A stretch of 48,122 nt of DNA. It comes from JAJISK01 sp046759865 (GTDB lineage Archaea; Thermoplasmatota; Thermoplasmata; RBG-16-68-12; JAJISG01). Under the pieces are notes generated by a model, which was not told the DNA's origin, did no database searches, and was given only the letters and a program-made list of their open reading frames with translations. The stretch is taken from assembly GCA_046759865.1 (NCBI GenBank), contig JBHIDB010000002.1:1-48122 (forward strand), read 5' to 3'. Of this stretch, positions 32,674 through 40,828 are shown piece after piece; the stretch's first letter is position 1; the number at the start of each line of letters is the position of its first letter. The position numbers were made by a program, and so were the translations under genes.

Positions 32674-33075
32674 ATGGGCATCTTCCTCCTCTCACTCGCC
32701 GTCGCGCTCGTGGTCGGATTTAGCCTGGGCGCCTTTGTTGCAGAGCGCGCATGTGCATTCCCGGTCATCCTGGATCGGACGATGACAGAGGCGGGCGTGG
32801 AAGCGGCGGTCAGCGAGGTGGACGGGAGCTACGAGGTGGACGTCATCGGCTACAAGGCCGTGCTCCTCGACGGCGAGGTGCGACGGATCGTCCAGGAGGG
32901 AAACCTCACGGACCTCTCGCCCGTCTCACCCGGGCTCTCCTTCCACCCCGCGGATGCAACCTCGGACCTCCTCCAGGTAGGGGACCGATTCTTCCTGACC
33001 CTCGAAGGGGAGGTGCACCTCCTTCTGGACGAGGGAGGGACCCCCATCGGGTGGACGCTAGGCTGTGAGCTTTGA
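32674..33075 (+). CDS. small secreted or membrane-anchored protein, unknown
   Basis: 133 residues. Residues 1-27 are a hydrophobic signal or anchor (MGIFLLSLAVALVVGFSLGAF). The rest is a small acidic beta-rich domain (VDGSYEVDVIGYKAVLLDGEV; LQVGDRFFLTLEGEVHLLLDE). There are two Cys, near residue 28 and third from the end, which could form a disulfide outside the cell. No family is recognised. The frame extends far upstream, but that part is antisense to rpe, so ATG 32674 is taken. It sits between divergent rpe and the transketolase operon, with 74 bases to the latter. Confidence 0.7.
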   Translation: MGIFLLSLAVALVVGFSLGAFVAERACAFPVILDRTMTEAGVEAAVSEVDGSYEVDVIGYKAVLLDGEVRRIVQEGNLTDLSPVSPGLSFHPADATSDLLQVGDRFFLTLEGEVHLLLDEGGTPIGWTLGCEL

Positions 33076-33097
33076 CGGGTCCGCCCCCACCCCAATT

Positions 33098-33119
33098 CTT
33101 AATTAGCCCTCCTCTTTAG
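33098..33119 (+). promoter_or_regulatory. promoter region of the transketolase-transaldolase operon
   Basis: Two TATA-like elements precede GTG 33150: CTTAATTA (33098-33105) and CTTTAGA (33113-33119). The second has the spacing of the leaderless promoters elsewhere in the window. Confidence 0.45.
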
Positions 33120-33149
33120 ACCCACCCCGACAGCGGGGGTTGGAATCCG

Positions 33150-33983
33150 GTGGGGTTTGACGAGGCCCTCATCGACGAGTTGGAGGAGAGAGCTCGGGTT
33201 CTTCGGGTTCACGTCGTCCGCATGACCCACGCCGCGGGCTCTGGCCACCCCGGAGGCTCCCTCTCTGCGGCCGACGTCATCGCCGCGCTCTACTTCCACA
33301 CACTCCGCCTGGACCCGAAGGACCCTGCATGGGCGGACCGGGACCGGTTCGTCCTCAGCAAGGGACACGGCTGCCCGGTCCTCTACGCCGCCTTGGCGGA
33401 GCGGGGTTTCTTTCCGGTGGAGGAGCTCGTGACCTTGCGCCAGCTGGGCGGACGCCTCCAGGGCCACCCGGAGTATGGCACCACCCCAGGCGTCGAAGCG
33501 CCCGCGGGGGCCGAGGGCCACGGCTTGAGCATCTCGATCGGGATGGCGCTCGCTGGGCGCTTGGACGGGCGGGATTACCGTGTCTACACGATGGTCGGAG
33601 ACGGGGAGAACGACGTCGGGCAGACGTGGGAGGCCGCCATGGCCGCCGCCAACTTCAAGCTCGACAACCTGACGGCCATCCTGGACCGGAACCAGCTCCA
33701 GCAGGAGCGCCGGACTGAGGACATCATGCCGCTTGAGCCCTTGGCGGACAAGTGGAAGGCCTTCGGCTGGAACGTCCTGGAGATCGACGGTCACGATATG
33801 GGGTCGATTCTCGGGGCCCTCTACGAGGCCCGGACCGCGAAGGGCCGGCCCACGATGATCATCGCTCAGACGGTGAAGGGGAAGGGCGTGAGCTTCATGG
33901 AGGGCGTCCTCCGGTTCCACGGCACGGCTCCGACGGACGAGGAGCTGGAGCGGGCCCTGGAAGAGCTGGGGGAGGCTTCGTGA
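33150..33983 (+). CDS. transketolase, N-terminal subunit
   Basis: 277 residues, the thiamine-diphosphate-binding half. Motifs: THAAGSGHPGGSLSAADVI, FVLSKGHGCPVLYA, and the ThDP/metal motif GDGENDVGQTWEAAMAA ending with ILDRNQLQQ. The last metal motif has DVGQ where most have EGQ, a modest variation. It transfers two-carbon units between ketoses and aldoses with the C-terminal subunit. Split transketolases are usual in archaea. Start GTG 33150. The stop overlaps the GTG of the next gene by four bases. Confidence 0.95.
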   Translation: MGFDEALIDELEERARVLRVHVVRMTHAAGSGHPGGSLSAADVIAALYFHTLRLDPKDPAWADRDRFVLSKGHGCPVLYAALAERGFFPVEELVTLRQLGGRLQGHPEYGTTPGVEAPAGAEGHGLSISIGMALAGRLDGRDYRVYTMVGDGENDVGQTWEAAMAAANFKLDNLTAILDRNQLQQERRTEDIMPLEPLADKWKAFGWNVLEIDGHDMGSILGALYEARTAKGRPTMIIAQTVKGKGVSFMEGVLRFHGTAPTDEELERALEELGEAS

Positions 33984-34942
33984 ACCCGCAGCCCTGGAAG
34001 GTCGAGTCCATGCGAAACCACTTCGGTCAGGCCATGGTCGAGCTCGGGCGGGAGCGAGAGGACGTCGTCGTGGTGGGGGCTGATACCACAGAATCCCTGA
34101 AGACAGCCCTTTTCGGCGAGGAGTTCCCTGATCGCCTTTTCAACGTGGGCATCGCAGAGCAGAACATGGTCGCCATCGCCGCGGGGTTGGCCATGAGTGG
34201 GAAGGTGGCCTTCGCGGCCACGTACTCCGTCTTTGGGACCTCCCAGGTGTACAACATCATCCGGCAATCCGTGGCCTACCCCAACCTCCCCGTCAAGATT
34301 TTCTGCAGCCACGCCGGCCTCACAGTAGGGCCGGACGGGGCGACCCATCAGATGAATGAGGACGTGGGTTTGCTCCGGTCCCTCCCCAATATGAAGGTCC
34401 TCGTGCCCTGCGACGGGTTGGAGGTGGCAAAGGCTGTCCACCTGGCCCCCGAGGTTCCGGGTCCCCTCTACTGCCGCTTTAGCCGGGCCAAGTTCCCGGT
34501 GCTCACCGCGCCCGAGGACCCGTTCGAGCTGGGCAGGGCAACGGTCATGCGGGAGGGGGAAGACGTGGCCCTGGTCGCCAACGGCATCATGGTCTCCCGG
34601 GCGCTGGAGGCCGCGGAAGCGCTAGCGACGCAAGGAGTGGACGCACGGGTCGTGAACAACAGCAGTGTGAAACCGTTGGACCGGGACACGCTCCTGGAGG
34701 CGGCTCGGGGTACCGGCGCGGTGGTCACGGCGGAGGAGCACACGGTCCTCGGCGGGATGGGCAGCGCGGTTTCAGAGCTTCTGGCCCAGGAGTATCCCGT
34801 CCCCATGCAGATCGTCGGGGTGCCGGACATCTTCGGGGAGAGCGGAGACGGCTTCGCGGTCCTGGACAAGTACGGACTGACCGCGGAAAGCATCATTAGG
34901 GCGGCCATGCATGTTCTGGCGACCAAGGAGATGGTCGGGTGA
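33980..34942 (+). CDS. transketolase, C-terminal subunit
   Basis: 320 residues. It has the pyrimidine-binding domain with the catalytic Glu in FNVGIAEQNMVAIAAGLA, FAATYSVFGTSQVYNIIRQ, HAGLTVGPDGATHQ, and the C-terminal transketolase domain (VVTAEEHTVLGGMGSAVSELL). It pairs with the upstream N-terminal subunit. GTG 33980, inside the preceding TGA, is preferred; an ATG at 34010 is possible. Its own stop overlaps the transaldolase GTG by four bases, so three genes are translationally chained. Confidence 0.95.
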   Translation: MNPQPWKVESMRNHFGQAMVELGREREDVVVVGADTTESLKTALFGEEFPDRLFNVGIAEQNMVAIAAGLAMSGKVAFAATYSVFGTSQVYNIIRQSVAYPNLPVKIFCSHAGLTVGPDGATHQMNEDVGLLRSLPNMKVLVPCDGLEVAKAVHLAPEVPGPLYCRFSRAKFPVLTAPEDPFELGRATVMREGEDVALVANGIMVSRALEAAEALATQGVDARVVNNSSVKPLDRDTLLEAARGTGAVVTAEEHTVLGGMGSAVSELLAQEYPVPMQIVGVPDIFGESGDGFAVLDKYGLTAESIIRAAMHVLATKEMVG

Positions 34943-35598
34943 AGCTATTCCTGGACACGGCGCATATCCCTCACATTAAGGAGGCGGCGGACTGGGGAGT
35001 CTTGGACGGCGTGACGACCAACCCGAGCCTCATCCAGAAGGAGGGACGTCCCTTTGATGACATCGTGGCGGAGATTTGTTCCCTGGTGGACGGGCCCGTC
35101 AACCTCGAGGTGGTGAGTGAGGACCACCGGGGCATGGTCACCGAGGGACGGAAGTTGGCGGCCATCCACAAGAATGTCGTCGTGAAGGTCCCCATGACCC
35201 CCGATGGGCTGAAGGCGGTCCGGACCTTGAAGAAGGACGACATCCGGACCAACGTGACACTCGTCTTCGGGCCCAACCAGGCCCTCCTGGCGGCCAAGGC
35301 GGGGGCCTACATCGTGAGCCCTTTCATCGGGCGCCTGGATGATGCGGGGCACACGGGCATGGACCTCATTCGTCAGATCGTCACGATCTACCGGAACTAC
35401 GGGTTCGAGACGAACCTCCTCGTGGCGAGCGTCCGCCATCCGGTGCACGTCGTGGAGTCGGCCCTGGCGGGGGCCCAGATATGCACCCTGCCCTATGCTG
35501 TCCTCGCGAAGATGTTCAAGCACACTCTGACGGACGTGGGACTCCGCTCCTTCATCGATGATTGGAAAAAGGTCCCCGAGGAGATGCGCCCCTTCTAG
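34939..35598 (+). CDS. tal: transaldolase / fructose-6-phosphate aldolase-like
   Basis: 219 residues, the short TalB/MipB subfamily. MKLFLDTAHIPHIKEA, GVTTNPSLIQKEG and VVVKVPMTPDGLKAV, with the Schiff-base Lys83, then NVTLVFGPNQALLAAKAGA and SPFIGRLDD. It moves a dihydroxyacetone unit; the subfamily includes both transaldolases and aldolases. Placement after both transketolase subunits argues for transaldolase. The GTG start overlaps the previous stop. Confidence 0.95.
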   Translation: MKLFLDTAHIPHIKEAADWGVLDGVTTNPSLIQKEGRPFDDIVAEICSLVDGPVNLEVVSEDHRGMVTEGRKLAAIHKNVVVKVPMTPDGLKAVRTLKKDDIRTNVTLVFGPNQALLAAKAGAYIVSPFIGRLDDAGHTGMDLIRQIVTIYRNYGFETNLLVASVRHPVHVVESALAGAQICTLPYAVLAKMFKHTLTDVGLRSFIDDWKKVPEEMRPF

Positions 35599-35611
35599 GC
35601 GTGAGAGGGGC

Positions 35612-35619
35612 TTTAAATA
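35612..35619 (+). promoter_or_regulatory. TATA element of the MoxR-type operon
   Basis: TTTAAATA after GGGGC, centred about 26 bases upstream of ATG 35641: a strong leaderless promoter with a good BRE-like purine context. Confidence 0.6.
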
Positions 35620-35640
35620 GATACCCGGGATAAATAGGCG

Positions 35641-36519
35641 ATGGCCCTTCTCCGGAGGGAACGGAGCAGCCTTCTCGCCTTCGTCCTCCTGCTTCTGGCC
35701 GCGTTCCTGGTGGCGAACCGGGTTTTTAACCTGGAGAACGTGGCCATGGGGCCGGAGACGTTCCCCGTGTTTGAGGGTGGTGCGGGTGGGGAGGACCCAG
35801 GGAGCCCGGGTTTTAGCCTGGGGAACTTCAACCTGTTTCTCCAATACCTCCCGATCGTCCTCATCATCCTCTTTGTCGTCGGGTTCCTCTACTTGCGACG
35901 CAAGGGACGCGGGCGGGCCGTCCTCGTGGAGCTGGTCGGTTTCTCGCTCGCTATCGGGTTCATCTTCTTTTTCTTCCTGTTGGGAGACCTGTTCGGCAAC
36001 TCGCCCGCCGGCGAGCTGGACCCGGACTCCGCCGTCCTAGCGGAGAATCCCCCGAGTCCTCTGCTGGGGATCCCTGTGGCCCCCTCAGGTTTGGCCATCG
36101 TTGGCATCGCCGTCTTTGTGGTCTTCCTCTCCATCCTCCTCTCACGAAGACTCGCGCGCGACCGGCTCCCAGATGGTGGGGCGGACAAGGAGACGAGGGC
36201 GTTGGACCGGATCCGAGACACGATCTACCGCTTGGAGTTGGGGGAGGACGTCCGCGCCACGGTGCTGCGGTGTTACGGCGACATGACCCATCTCTTTCGT
36301 CGGACGGGGCTCGCGGTGGGAGGGCCCGTAACCGCCCGCGAGTTGGAGGCGCAGGCCCTCGACGAGCTTGCCCTCTCGAACCGCTCGTCCGTCGAGCTCC
36401 GTCGGCTCTTCGAAGAAGCAAGGTATTCCATGCACCAGCTGCCCGCAGCGTACAAGGAGGGCGCCCTGCGCTGCCTTACCGCTGTGAAGGAGGAGCTTGA
36501 GGCCCGCGCCTCCCTCTAA
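35641..36519 (+). CDS. DUF4129 domain membrane protein
   Basis: 292 residues. Four hydrophobic segments (about 9-26, 69-87, 96-118, 148-170) with an outside loop, then a cytoplasmic C-terminal DUF4129 region (about 195-285): LELGEDVRATVLRCYGDMTHLF, VTARELEAQAL and LRRLFEEARYSMHQL. DUF4129 proteins recur with MoxR ATPases and DUF58 proteins, as here. Their molecular role is not known; they may anchor the AAA+ system. First gene of a five-gene operon. Confidence 0.9.
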   Translation: MALLRRERSSLLAFVLLLLAAFLVANRVFNLENVAMGPETFPVFEGGAGGEDPGSPGFSLGNFNLFLQYLPIVLIILFVVGFLYLRRKGRGRAVLVELVGFSLAIGFIFFFFLLGDLFGNSPAGELDPDSAVLAENPPSPLLGIPVAPSGLAIVGIAVFVVFLSILLSRRLARDRLPDGGADKETRALDRIRDTIYRLELGEDVRATVLRCYGDMTHLFRRTGLAVGGPVTARELEAQALDELALSNRSSVELRRLFEEARYSMHQLPAAYKEGALRCLTAVKEELEARASL

Positions 36520-36608
36520 ACTGGGGTCTTGCCATGCGCCAGGTCCGTTCAGGGAGCGGAAACCCGTTGCGAAGCCCTCGCCCGGTACGCCGGCCCGGAG
36601 GCCGGCTC

Positions 36609-37157
36609 GTGAGCCTGGAACTCGGCATCATCGTAGCAGCGCTCGCGGTCATGCTGGGCCTGGCTATTTTCTACTCGATTTACAGCGGCCTCTTACGATG
36701 GGCGCTCCTGATCCTTCTCCTGATCGTCGGGGGCTGGATCGCCGGAAAGTGGCTGCGCACGCGGACGGCGGATGTCACGCCTCTCGCCCTGGACGAGCCG
36801 GGGCCGGGGATGCAGAGAAGCAGCCTCCGCAATCTCTCCCGCGCCCTCCGGCGCGGGAACCGGGGCCTGCGGTACAGCCAGCTCTACTTCGCCATCCACC
36901 TCCGTAACGCCTTTCTCGCGAAGGCCCGCAGCGCCCTCGGATTTCAGGGGTCGATTCAGGAGCTAAGTCGGCACCCCGAGCTCCTCCGGTCCCTGGGCGA
37001 AGACGGGGACCTCATTCAATTCGTTTCCTGGGTCACCCGCCTCGAGAGATCCCTCGCAGACGTCCTGGGTTCGTCCCGGGAGATGTTCCCAGGGGAGTCC
37101 TCACTCTTTGCGGAGAAGATGGAGATGATGCTCAAGCGGATGGAGGCTTGGCCATGA
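36609..37157 (+). CDS. small membrane protein of the MoxR operon
   Basis: 182 residues from the GTG. Two helices close together (about 5-22 and 28-45) and a cytoplasmic helical domain with RNLSRALRRGNRGLRYSQLYFAI and a long C-terminal helix. No family name is secure. GTG 36609 has GGAGG seven bases upstream, the best ribosome site nearby; the alternative ATG 36534 would add a Arg/Pro/Gly-rich tail of 25 residues and leave a shorter gap to the previous gene. Its stop overlaps the moxR ATG (ATGA). Confidence 0.78.
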   Translation: MSLELGIIVAALAVMLGLAIFYSIYSGLLRWALLILLLIVGGWIAGKWLRTRTADVTPLALDEPGPGMQRSSLRNLSRALRRGNRGLRYSQLYFAIHLRNAFLAKARSALGFQGSIQELSRHPELLRSLGEDGDLIQFVSWVTRLERSLADVLGSSREMFPGESSLFAEKMEMMLKRMEAWP

Positions 37158-38104
37158 AGCTGGAGGAGGTCGCCCCCACCTCCGAACGTCTCCTGTCCGA
37201 GGTCTCCAAGGCCATCGTGGGGAAAGGCGAGGTCCTTCACTTCGTCCTGCTCGCCATCCTGTGCGATGGGCACGTCCTCATCGAGGACTTCCCTGGGCTC
37301 GCCAAGACCCTCATGGCGAAGTCCTTCGCGGCCGCCTTGGGCTGCACCTTCCGCAGGGTCCAGTTTACCCCGGACCTTCTGCCTGCCGACATCACTGGGA
37401 CCTACGTCTTCGACAAGAAGCGAAGCGAGTTCGAGTTGCGGAAGGGGCCGATCTTCACCCACATCCTCCTCGCTGACGAGATCAACCGGGCCCCGCCCAA
37501 GACCCAGGCGGCCCTGCTGGAGGCCATGCAGGAGCGGCAGACGACCCTCGAGGGCGAGACGTATCACCTGGAGAGCCCCTTCATCGTCATCGCCACACAG
37601 AATCCCATCGAGTATGAGGGGACCTACCCCCTCCCGGAGGCCCAGATCGACCGGTTCCTCGTCCGCGTCCGCATGGGCTACCCCGGGGGCGAGGACGAGG
37701 TGGAGGTCCTGGAGCGCCGGCGGGCTCGGAAGCGGGAGGAGGTGGAGCTCGACGCCATCGCCAACCCCGAGAAGGTGCAGGCGCTGCAGCGTGCCATGGA
37801 GGAGGTCCACGTGGAGAGCGACGTGGAGCGGTACATCGTGGAGCTCGTGCAGAGGACGCGGGAGCACCCGAACGTCGAAGTGGGCGCCAGTCCACGGGGG
37901 TCCCTCGCCCTCATGACCTTGTCCAGGGCCAAGGCGGCTCTGGCGTCGCGGGACTTCGTGTTGCCAGACGACGTGAAGGGGGTTGCCGTCCCAGGCCTCG
38001 CACACCGTATCATTCTGAAACCCGATCCCTGGATTCGGGGGGTGAAGACAGAGACCGTCGTCGAACAAGTCCTGGCGGAGGTCCCGGTTCCTACGGTGGG
38101 TTAG
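37154..38104 (+). CDS. MoxR-family AAA+ ATPase
   Basis: 316 residues. Walker A IEDFPGLAKTLMAKSF; then VQFTPDLLPADITGTYVF; Walker B ILLADEINRAPPKTQAALLEAMQE; sensor 1 IATQNPIEYEGTYPLPEAQIDRF; sensor 2 near GASPRGSLALM. All are diagnostic of MoxR. These ATPases act as chaperones that activate or insert cofactors with VWA/DUF58 partners. ATG 37154 overlaps the previous stop and has GGAGG seven bases upstream. The next gene is a DUF58 protein, one base after the stop. Confidence 0.95.
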   Translation: MKLEEVAPTSERLLSEVSKAIVGKGEVLHFVLLAILCDGHVLIEDFPGLAKTLMAKSFAAALGCTFRRVQFTPDLLPADITGTYVFDKKRSEFELRKGPIFTHILLADEINRAPPKTQAALLEAMQERQTTLEGETYHLESPFIVIATQNPIEYEGTYPLPEAQIDRFLVRVRMGYPGGEDEVEVLERRRARKREEVELDAIANPEKVQALQRAMEEVHVESDVERYIVELVQRTREHPNVEVGASPRGSLALMTLSRAKAALASRDFVLPDDVKGVAVPGLAHRIILKPDPWIRGVKTETVVEQVLAEVPVPTVG

Positions 38105-39376
38105 GTGAGGACGAGGGCGAGCTTCTGGATTTTTGCAACCGCCACCACGTTCCTGCTGGTGGCCGTCGTCACCCGAGAGGCGCGCTTTCTGGCCCTGATG
38201 CTCCCGCTGCTGGCCTTCGGGGCCCTCGCCTCCCTCTTCTCCCCCCCTGCCCCGGAGGTGGAAGTCAGGAGGACGACGGAGAAGGAGGCCCTCTATGAGG
38301 GCGAGGAGATCGAGGTCCGCATATCTCTCCGGAATACCGGGGAGCCGCTTCCCTTCCTCGAGGTCTACGACGCCCTCCCCCATCGGAGCGTCCTTACGAG
38401 GGGCACCAACCACCTGCTTCTAGCCCTGGACCGGGACGAGACGAAGAGGCTGGAGTACCGCATCCAGTTCCCTTTGAAGGGGCGGTACCCCGTGGGCCCG
38501 GTGGTCCTGCGAAGCCGGGATTCCCTCGGGGTTTACCTAAAGGAGAGGAGGGTTCCTTCGGACGAGGCCTTCGTGGTCGCGCCCCGCATCGAGGACCTGC
38601 GTAAGGTCAGCGTCCTCCCGCGCCGTACGCGGCCCCGCCTCGGGCAGGTGCCGTCGAGAATCCCGGGCCTTGGGACGGAATTCTGGTCGATTCGGGAGTA
38701 CCACGCGGGGGACGACCTGCGTCGGGTCAATTGGAAGGCCTCGGCGCGTCTGGACTCCCTCCTGACCAACGAGCGGGAGTCGGAGAGGAGCGGGGATGTG
38801 ATCCTCGTCCTGGACGCCCGAGAGGCGGCCAACGTCGGCTTCTACGCGTCCAACGCAGTCGAACTGGGCATCCGAGCCCTGGCGTCCCTGGCCTCCCGCC
38901 TGCTCCATGACCGAAATCGCGTGGGTCTCGTCGTCCAGCGGGACGTCATGGATTGGGTGACGCCCGGATTCGGCCGGAGGCAGCTGTATCGGATCATCGA
39001 TACGCTCATCGGGGTGCGACCCGGCGGCCAGGCGCCCTTCGAACAGATCGGCTGGATGCTGAAGCGCCACCTCCCGACCAAGGCCCTGCTCGTCATAATC
39101 TCCCCTCTCGTCGACCGGTCCGTGACCGAGACCATTGCCGAATTGCGGGCATCGGGGTTCGACATCATCCTGCTGTCCCCCTCCTCCTTAGAGGTCGATC
39201 GACTAACCATCGGGGAGGACAGGTACGAGAACCTCGCTTATCGGCTGCTCCGGATGCAACGGGACGGGAACGTGGGCTATCTGCGACGCTTCGCCCACGT
39301 TGTGGACTGGAATCCGGATGAGCCCCTGACCCTGGCACTTAAGGAGGTGTCCCTCTGGTCGCGCTACCAACCTTGA
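38105..39376 (+). CDS. DUF58 protein of the MoxR operon
   Basis: 423 residues. Two N-terminal helices (about 8-45), a beta-sandwich (about 50-140), then the DUF58 core: GTEFWSIREYHAGDDLRRVNWKASARLDSLLTNERE, followed by a VWA-like half starting DVILVLDARE. The core motif is the family signature. Paired with MoxR it forms the MoxR-DUF58 system; no target is indicated. GTG 38105 directly follows the moxR stop. The stop overlaps the next gene's TTG. Confidence 0.93.
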   Translation: MRTRASFWIFATATTFLLVAVVTREARFLALMLPLLAFGALASLFSPPAPEVEVRRTTEKEALYEGEEIEVRISLRNTGEPLPFLEVYDALPHRSVLTRGTNHLLLALDRDETKRLEYRIQFPLKGRYPVGPVVLRSRDSLGVYLKERRVPSDEAFVVAPRIEDLRKVSVLPRRTRPRLGQVPSRIPGLGTEFWSIREYHAGDDLRRVNWKASARLDSLLTNERESERSGDVILVLDAREAANVGFYASNAVELGIRALASLASRLLHDRNRVGLVVQRDVMDWVTPGFGRRQLYRIIDTLIGVRPGGQAPFEQIGWMLKRHLPTKALLVIISPLVDRSVTETIAELRASGFDIILLSPSSLEVDRLTIGEDRYENLAYRLLRMQRDGNVGYLRRFAHVVDWNPDEPLTLALKEVSLWSRYQP

Positions 39377-39918
39377 GGGTCTTCGCCTTCCTCCCCCCTC
39401 TCCTCCTTGGGACCCTGGTCGCCTTGAGCCTCATCCTGGCGGCGGAGCCATCCCAGCCCCGGGTCTTTCTGGGCATTCTCGGCGCAAGCGCCTTCGCGCT
39501 GCTCCTCCTCGCTGTCGCCCTCCTGCGGGAGAGTGGGTGGGCGGAGCGGGTCGCCCTCGTCGTTGCTTCCTCCGCCCTCCTCTTCGTGGCCGTGTTCGTT
39601 CGAGGTCTGGACCTCCTCTCCCTGTATGGACTCCTCGTCCTGATTGTCCTCACCGGCCAGCTCCGTGGGCCCGCGGAGGTCGTCCGCTCGCTTAGGGACC
39701 GGGACCTTCCGCCCCGGGACGCCGTAGAACTCCGGGGCGTCCTCTCGTCAATCCTGGCCCGGACGGGCGTCATCTTGTTGATCGCGGTCCTCCTTTCGGT
39801 CCTCGTTTGGATCTCCCTCGCCGCGTTCACATTCGCGCCTACCTCGGAGTTCACGGCCTTCCTCTTGGCCGCCCTCCTCATTGTCATCCTGGTCCTCCTG
39901 GCGACCCTGCCTGAGTAG
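39373..39918 (+). CDS. polytopic membrane protein ending the MoxR operon
   Basis: 181 residues, about five or six transmembrane helices (about 5-24, 31-50, 60-77, 80-95, 132-155, 160-178) with a charged inner loop (RGPAEVVRSLRDRDLPPRD). Not recognised. The TTG start at 39373 overlaps the DUF58 stop (TTGA), supporting co-translation with the operon. It may be an integral part of the MoxR-DUF58 complex. Confidence 0.75.
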   Translation: MRVFAFLPPLLLGTLVALSLILAAEPSQPRVFLGILGASAFALLLLAVALLRESGWAERVALVVASSALLFVAVFVRGLDLLSLYGLLVLIVLTGQLRGPAEVVRSLRDRDLPPRDAVELRGVLSSILARTGVILLIAVLLSVLVWISLAAFTFAPTSEFTAFLLAALLIVILVLLATLPE

Positions 39919-39929
39919 GCGGCATCATT

Positions 39930-39938
39930 TTGATATAG
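39930..39938 (+). promoter_or_regulatory. TATA element for tRNA-Asp
   Basis: TTGATATAG about 25 bases upstream of the mature tRNA 5' end, the expected archaeal spacing. Confidence 0.6.
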
Positions 39939-39960
39939 ACCCCACCTCTGGTCGTCACAG

Positions 39961-40033
39961 GCCCCGATAGTGTAGCGGCCGATCATCCAGGCCTGTCGAG
40001 CCTGGGACTCGGGTTCAAATCCCGATCGGGGCG
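39961..40033 (+). tRNA. tRNA-Asp (GTC)
   Basis: Complete cloverleaf: acceptor GCCCCGA/TCGGGGC (39961-39967 and 40026-40032), discriminator G40033, anticodon stem CAGGC/GCCTG around CTGTCGA with anticodon GTC at 39995-39997, and T-loop TTCAAAT. No intron; CCA is not encoded. Confidence 0.95.
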
Positions 40034-40080
40034 CTTTCCCGTGAGAGGACGAGGTACGGCAGGTCCTCGCGCAAGGCGAA

Positions 40081-40761
40081 TCAGATGAGCTTGGCCGACC
40101 ATTCAAGGATCGCGTCGGCGAGCTCATCCAGGACCGCACCGGCGTCCCGGCCGGATCGCTTGAGGACGTTGAAGGAGTGGTCGCCCCCCTCCACGAAGTG
40201 CAGGATCCCTCGCTCACCTAGCCCTCCCACCACCGATTCGATGAGATCCCGTCGGGCTAGGGTGTCACGTGTTCCTTGGAGGAACAGCATCGGCTGCGTC
40301 ACGTCGGCGAGATGGCCGGCGCGTTCCACGCCCGGCTTCCCGGGAGCGTGAAGCGGGAACCCGAGGAAGACCAAACCCCGAACGCCGGGGAGACCGTCCC
40401 CCGCGGCGGCGCGCGACGTCATTCGACCTCCGAGGGATTTGCCACCTGCGACCAGCGAGAGTCCCGAGGCCCTGTCCCCGGCGGTTCGGACGGCGGACTG
40501 AACGGTCGCCTCGAGCAGGTGGGCCGGGTTGGGGTAACGCCGACCCTCTTCCATGTACGGGAACTGGTAGCGAAGCGTCGCGATTCCTCGCTCGCCCAGA
40601 CGCTCTGCCATGGCTTGGAGGAAGGGATGGCGCATCCCGGCGCCCGCCCCATGGGCGAGGACGTACAGGAGGCTGGCGCCTCGGGGACGAAGGAGAAGTC
40701 CCGACACGTGCGCGGTGGTCCCCTCGACCGCGAACGCGATATCCTCCGAGTGCATTTCCAT
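40081..40761 (-). CDS. alpha/beta hydrolase of the Tex30/KANL3 type
   Basis: 226 residues. LLYVLAHGAGAGMRHPFLQA forms the oxyanion side, FPYMEEGRR a lid region, and VAGGKSLGGRMTS carries the nucleophile Ser109 in a GxSxGG elbow. QGTRDTLA supplies the acid and GGDHSF the His. The triad is complete, so it should be an active hydrolase with unknown substrate. In many prokaryotes this family is annotated as dienelactone-like hydrolase. Two ATG starts (40761 and 40755) are equally possible. It lies after hisS on the same strand with a 67-base gap. Confidence 0.9.
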   Translation of the reverse strand: MEMHSEDIAFAVEGTTAHVSGLLLRPRGASLLYVLAHGAGAGMRHPFLQAMAERLGERGIATLRYQFPYMEEGRRYPNPAHLLEATVQSAVRTAGDRASGLSLVAGGKSLGGRMTSRAAAGDGLPGVRGLVFLGFPLHAPGKPGVERAGHLADVTQPMLFLQGTRDTLARRDLIESVVGGLGERGILHFVEGGDHSFNVLKRSGRDAGAVLDELADAILEWSAKLI

Positions 40762-40828
40762 CGAGGGGAGGGAGGTCGGGGTAAGAAGGCTTTCGAAGGT
40801 CCGCGGATTGTTCCGGCGGTAGCGCTTC

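Noticed and set aside
33752..33979. Upstream extension of the transketolase C-terminal frame
   Set aside because: It runs out of frame through the N-terminal subunit gene and gives Arg/Gly-rich sequence without a domain. The GTG at 33980 overlapping the stop is the natural start.
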